The position numbers were made by a program, and so were the translations under genes. Positions 62,001-64,000 of a stretch of DNA of 64,000 nucleotides are shown here, piece after piece (position 1 is the stretch's first letter; every line of letters starts with the position of its first letter). This DNA comes from Pararge aegeria (taxonomy: Eukaryota; Arthropoda; Insecta; Lepidoptera; Nymphalidae), in contig NC_053197.1 in the NCBI RefSeq assembly GCF_905163445.1, forward strand, positions 7,254,001-7,318,000, in the 5' to 3' direction. A model generated the notes under the pieces. It worked only from the letters and a program-made list of their open reading frames with translations. It was not told the DNA's origin and made no database searches.

Positions 62001-63313
62001 GCTTACAATATGAAAAGGAAAATATAAAAAATATATTCATACACTTGTTGTTCCTCGGTTATATTTGAATTCTCTTGTTTTTGTTTTTCAAGAATTATTC
62101 TATTTTGCAGTTCCATATGAGCTTTTTCCTCCTCTGCCTTTTTTAGCCTATGTAATAAAAATATTAAGTTACAATACAAAATGAAGGTGATGTTTCAGCA
62201 CTAGTTTGTCATATAAAATATAAACTTACCCTTGTTGTTTCTTGTTCTCCAAGTCCTTTTGTATTGCCTCTAAATATGGCTTAAAAAGAGGACATAATCT
62301 GAAAATAAATTAAAAATATATTGAAACACCTTCATAATGTTAACTAAACTAAATACATAAGGGAGGCAAGGGAGTTGTTGCAAATAAAGTAAAGGAAAAT
62401 TTAATGAATTCCACATTACACTATTTCTAACGTGTACATCACTAACTGATAGAAATATTTTAAGTTAACTTAGTTATATATTTGTAGTTGAAGTGCACTG
62501 AGATAATACTATAGAAATAATAAGTCTAAGATCAACTGCTTTTATAATCACCTCACATTGATAAACAAAGATTTATTTTGAAAGCACTCACTATACGCTA
62601 GTTTGGATGTACCTTTACAATCATTTTGTCGCAAAGCAACACAAACTTCATCAAAGTCAAAGACAAATATTACTATATTCAAATATGAACATAGAAGGCA
62701 CTTTTGATGTGTTCATCATCATCACATCAACCCATTAATGGCTCACTACAGAGCACGGCTCTCCTCCCACAATGAGAAGCGGTTAAGGCAGCAGTCCACC
62801 ACAATGTAGGTAGATGATGGCAATAACTATATTCGAAAACTCAAAAACCAAAGCTGAGAGGGTTCCAAATATGCCCTGGGCTAAGAAGAAGCACAGAAGA
62901 AGTGGGCTTATTAGCGGCCCACTAAAGGGTGTTAGTCTGCTCTAAGAATGAAAAGGGTTTAAGCAGAAGTCCACCATGGATTGGTAAACTTTGCATGCTG
63001 TAGATTGGTAGACTTCAAGTGTGTTCAGAAAAATTCCAAAACACAACATTAAAATACATAAAATATATAATTGAATAATATTTTAGGATTACTATATACC
63101 TATCTAGTGTGTGTATGAATCCAGCCATTGCTTGAATCTGTGACATTTGACCCAGAGCCTGCCAGGCACCTCTCCGATCTCGACCAATAACATCTAGTAC
63201 ACCAAGTGGAGGTGCTGAGTTTGAGTCAAGAGGCCCATGAGCCGCTTGCTGTGTATATGCTACTAGTTTAAGCCTGTCTTCATAACTTAGATGCATGGCT
63301 TTGCCTTCTTTAT
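56029..63313 (-). CDS. ACBD3: ACBD3/GCP60, Golgi acyl-CoA-binding and GOLD domain protein, 5' end missing
   Basis: Golgi scaffold that recruits PI4-kinase beta and binds golgins. Exons in transcript order: 63313-63100, 62298-62230, 62147-62043, 61579-61304, 60444-60356, 58704-58516, 57600-57484, 57104-56986, 56145-56029. Phases join throughout, giving about 431 residues. The first two exons hold most of the acyl-CoA-binding domain (HLSYEDRLKLVAYTQQAAHG, LDVIGRDRRGAWQALGQMSQ). Then come a charged coiled coil (KKAEEEKAHMELQNRIILEK), a Gln-rich segment (ILIRQLQDQHYQQYIQQLA), an acidic stretch and the GOLD domain, from VGHGETITVRVPTHYRARCI to VYAGSHTYPGEGVYLLKFDN and SLWRSKTLYYKVYYTQ. The donor at 62042-62041 is placed at GTATGA, not the GT two bases earlier, because only that keeps frame. 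Human ACBD3 has 528 residues; the N-terminus is outside the window. Confidence 0.95.
56303..56580 (+). mobile_element. SINE A copy
   Basis: ggccgattggcgcagtttgc head, B box gtgggtttgattcccac, complete body, and a TATTTATTTA tail. It lies in the last ACBD3 intron. Confidence 0.88.
56600..56860 (+). mobile_element. RTE-like LINE 3' end
   Basis: Open frame ending RRVAGSRWRQAAQDRVLWNS then LQKTYVQQWTSIG and stop, the C-terminus of an RTE-type endonuclease/reverse transcriptase. It is followed by gatatgatgatgatgatg. The copy is severely 5'-truncated. Confidence 0.8.
57388..57472 (-). mobile_element. SINE A head, next to an ACBD3 splice donor
   Basis: Minus-strand head and B box (gtgggttcgatacccac) end about 12 bp from the donor of the exon 57484-57600. 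Confidence 0.8.
57813..58284 (-). mobile_element. LINE 3' end, reverse transcriptase C-terminal frame and 3' UTR
   Basis: The minus-strand frame 58284-58012 contains LPMHKFKEYVKTQLLQRGYY and NEKVAWKHP, typical of the last part of an insect LINE reverse transcriptase. The 3' UTR ends with a tttgaatttgaattttc repeat near 57822. Confidence 0.75.
58350..58435. repeat. Solo end of the MITE-like element at 55326
   Basis: Contains aaaagttgttagttt, ggccgagagctttctag and atttaaccctgtata, matching the right arm of 55326-55703. Confidence 0.6.
59215..59610 (+). mobile_element. RTE-like LINE fragment, longer 3' copy
   Basis: Readable words in order: RAIERAMLGVSLRDQIRDEE, AKLNWQWAGCIGRRSDGRWG, KVLEWRPRTGKRS. 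After a frameshift near 59467 come RRVTESHWKQAAQDRVLWNS and VQHWTPIG. Dead, 5'-truncated, in ACBD3 intron. Confidence 0.8.
59895..60125. repeat. GC-richer segment, probable repeat of unknown family
   Basis: Includes ccgttggcggaaacggag, a short inverted repeat, and tgagagcacggggttcactt. It stands out from the AT-rich intron. No second copy in this window. Confidence 0.35.
60512..60760 (+). mobile_element. SINE A copy
   Basis: Head gccgagtggcgcagtgggca, B box gtgggttcgattcccac, complete body. In ACBD3 intron, about 65 bp from the exon at 60356-60444. Confidence 0.88.
61020..61290 (-). mobile_element. SINE B copy
   Basis: On the - strand: a tRNA-like head with gggtttgattccgg, ggaggccttggccgtggcta, and the end near ataaaaaaaaag. 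It nearly abuts the ACBD3 exon at 61304. Confidence 0.75.
61626..61800. repeat. Interspersed repeat of the actagct-type
   Basis: actagctattccgcgaactg, then aaaaccccaggataaaaagt. A decayed relative of widespread lepidopteran repeats. Confidence 0.45.
62705..63010 (-). mobile_element. Two SINE C 3' fragments
   Basis: Fragments at 62705-62815 and 62895-63010 both match the reversed SINE C body (catcaacccattaatggctc; cggcccactaaagggtgtta). They lie in the ACBD3 intron next to exon 63100. Confidence 0.65.
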
Positions 63314-63764
63314 CTGAAAATTTATGAAACTCTCTTAATAATTATTGATATAACGCAGTTGCAAACTTACACAATGTTTTGTCCATTAGCCAAGTGAACA
63401 TAAAACAAAAACATTGGTTTTTAGACTTGTCATTGTAAAGTAACTGTAATTTAAATTACAAATAAGTTTCATATTACAAAACATCTTTTGAACTAATATT
63501 GTAATCATAAACATTCATTAGTACCTTCAAAAACACTTTAAAATTTATGTCAATTTAATGCTACATGCAATACAGTGTAGATAAAATTTGTCAAAAATTG
63601 ATTGCCATTATCATTACTGCTACAAGCAATAGTATTTATTAATCATACAGTTAGTTATTGATATCAAATTGTATAAGAACTAATTTATTTTCTATAGATA
63701 ATAAAATTCTATAGAATAATGCTAATCCTAATCCTGGCCCTTGGCAGTGACCTTCCTTTAGGTG

Positions 63765-63920
63765 TCTGAGGTTGTGGGTGATGAACATGACTTTTTTCAG
63801 TGTAATATTTAAGTACATTATATATAAAAAAATCAACAGTCATAAAGTACTCATTACACAAGTTATGCTTACTTTGGGGCTAGATGGTGATGTGTGTATT
63901 TTCGTAATACATTTACGAAA
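63765..63920 (+). mobile_element. SINE A, partial
   Basis: The body (ttttcagtgtaa, cttactttggggctagatgg, gatgtgtgtattttcg) without the head. In the first visible ACBD3 intron. Confidence 0.75.
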
Positions 63921-64000
63921 TACAAAATACAATCTATGGTAATCATTAAAAATAACTGTTTATGTATGGAAATACAGTTTGTACTAGTGATCAGAATGTT

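Overview
The window is animal nuclear DNA, AT-rich and dense in interspersed repeats. Three tRNA-derived SINE types, 3' ends of RTE-like LINEs and a jockey/CR1-like element, together with insect-like protein sequences, point to a butterfly or moth. That placement is inference from repeat style and protein similarity.

Six protein-coding genes are readable. In order: (1) the 3' two thirds of alpha-actinin, + strand, 14 exons between 1436 and 9129; (2) a two-exon monothiol glutaredoxin of the GRX5 type, - strand, 12499-13394; (3) an intronless PP4 regulatory subunit 2 gene, + strand, 14122-15762, divergent from glutaredoxin across about 0.7 kb; (4) an acyl-CoA synthetase of the 4CL/luciferase-like group, - strand, nine exons, 17540-30388, with a likely mitochondrial presequence and a reading-frame break in exon 6; (5) a mitochondrial half ABC transporter, ABCB10, - strand, ten exons, 33658-48985, which joins in frame to 701 residues; (6) the 3' part of the Golgi protein ACBD3/GCP60, - strand, nine exons, 56029-63313, with its 5' end beyond the window.

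Between ABCB10 and ACBD3 sits a complete non-LTR insertion (49133-51147) with a perfect 13-bp target duplication. It has an intact gag-like ORF1 but only a 36-codon stub of ORF2, and its 5' end lies about 150 bp from the ABCB10 start codon.

The genes are housekeeping genes with no visible shared pathway. Glutaredoxin 5 (Fe-S cluster transfer) and ABCB10 (heme/iron biology) are both mitochondrial, and the acyl-CoA synthetase probably is too. No new multi-gene system was found. The most notable features are structural: a threefold tandem repeat of an intron-exon boundary in alpha-actinin, a duplicated partial exon and a frame-breaking deletion in the synthetase, a 439-bp near-identical tandem duplication, a 41-bp-stem hairpin, a 22-bp minisatellite, and a SINE that shares its 3' tail with the local RTE-like LINE.
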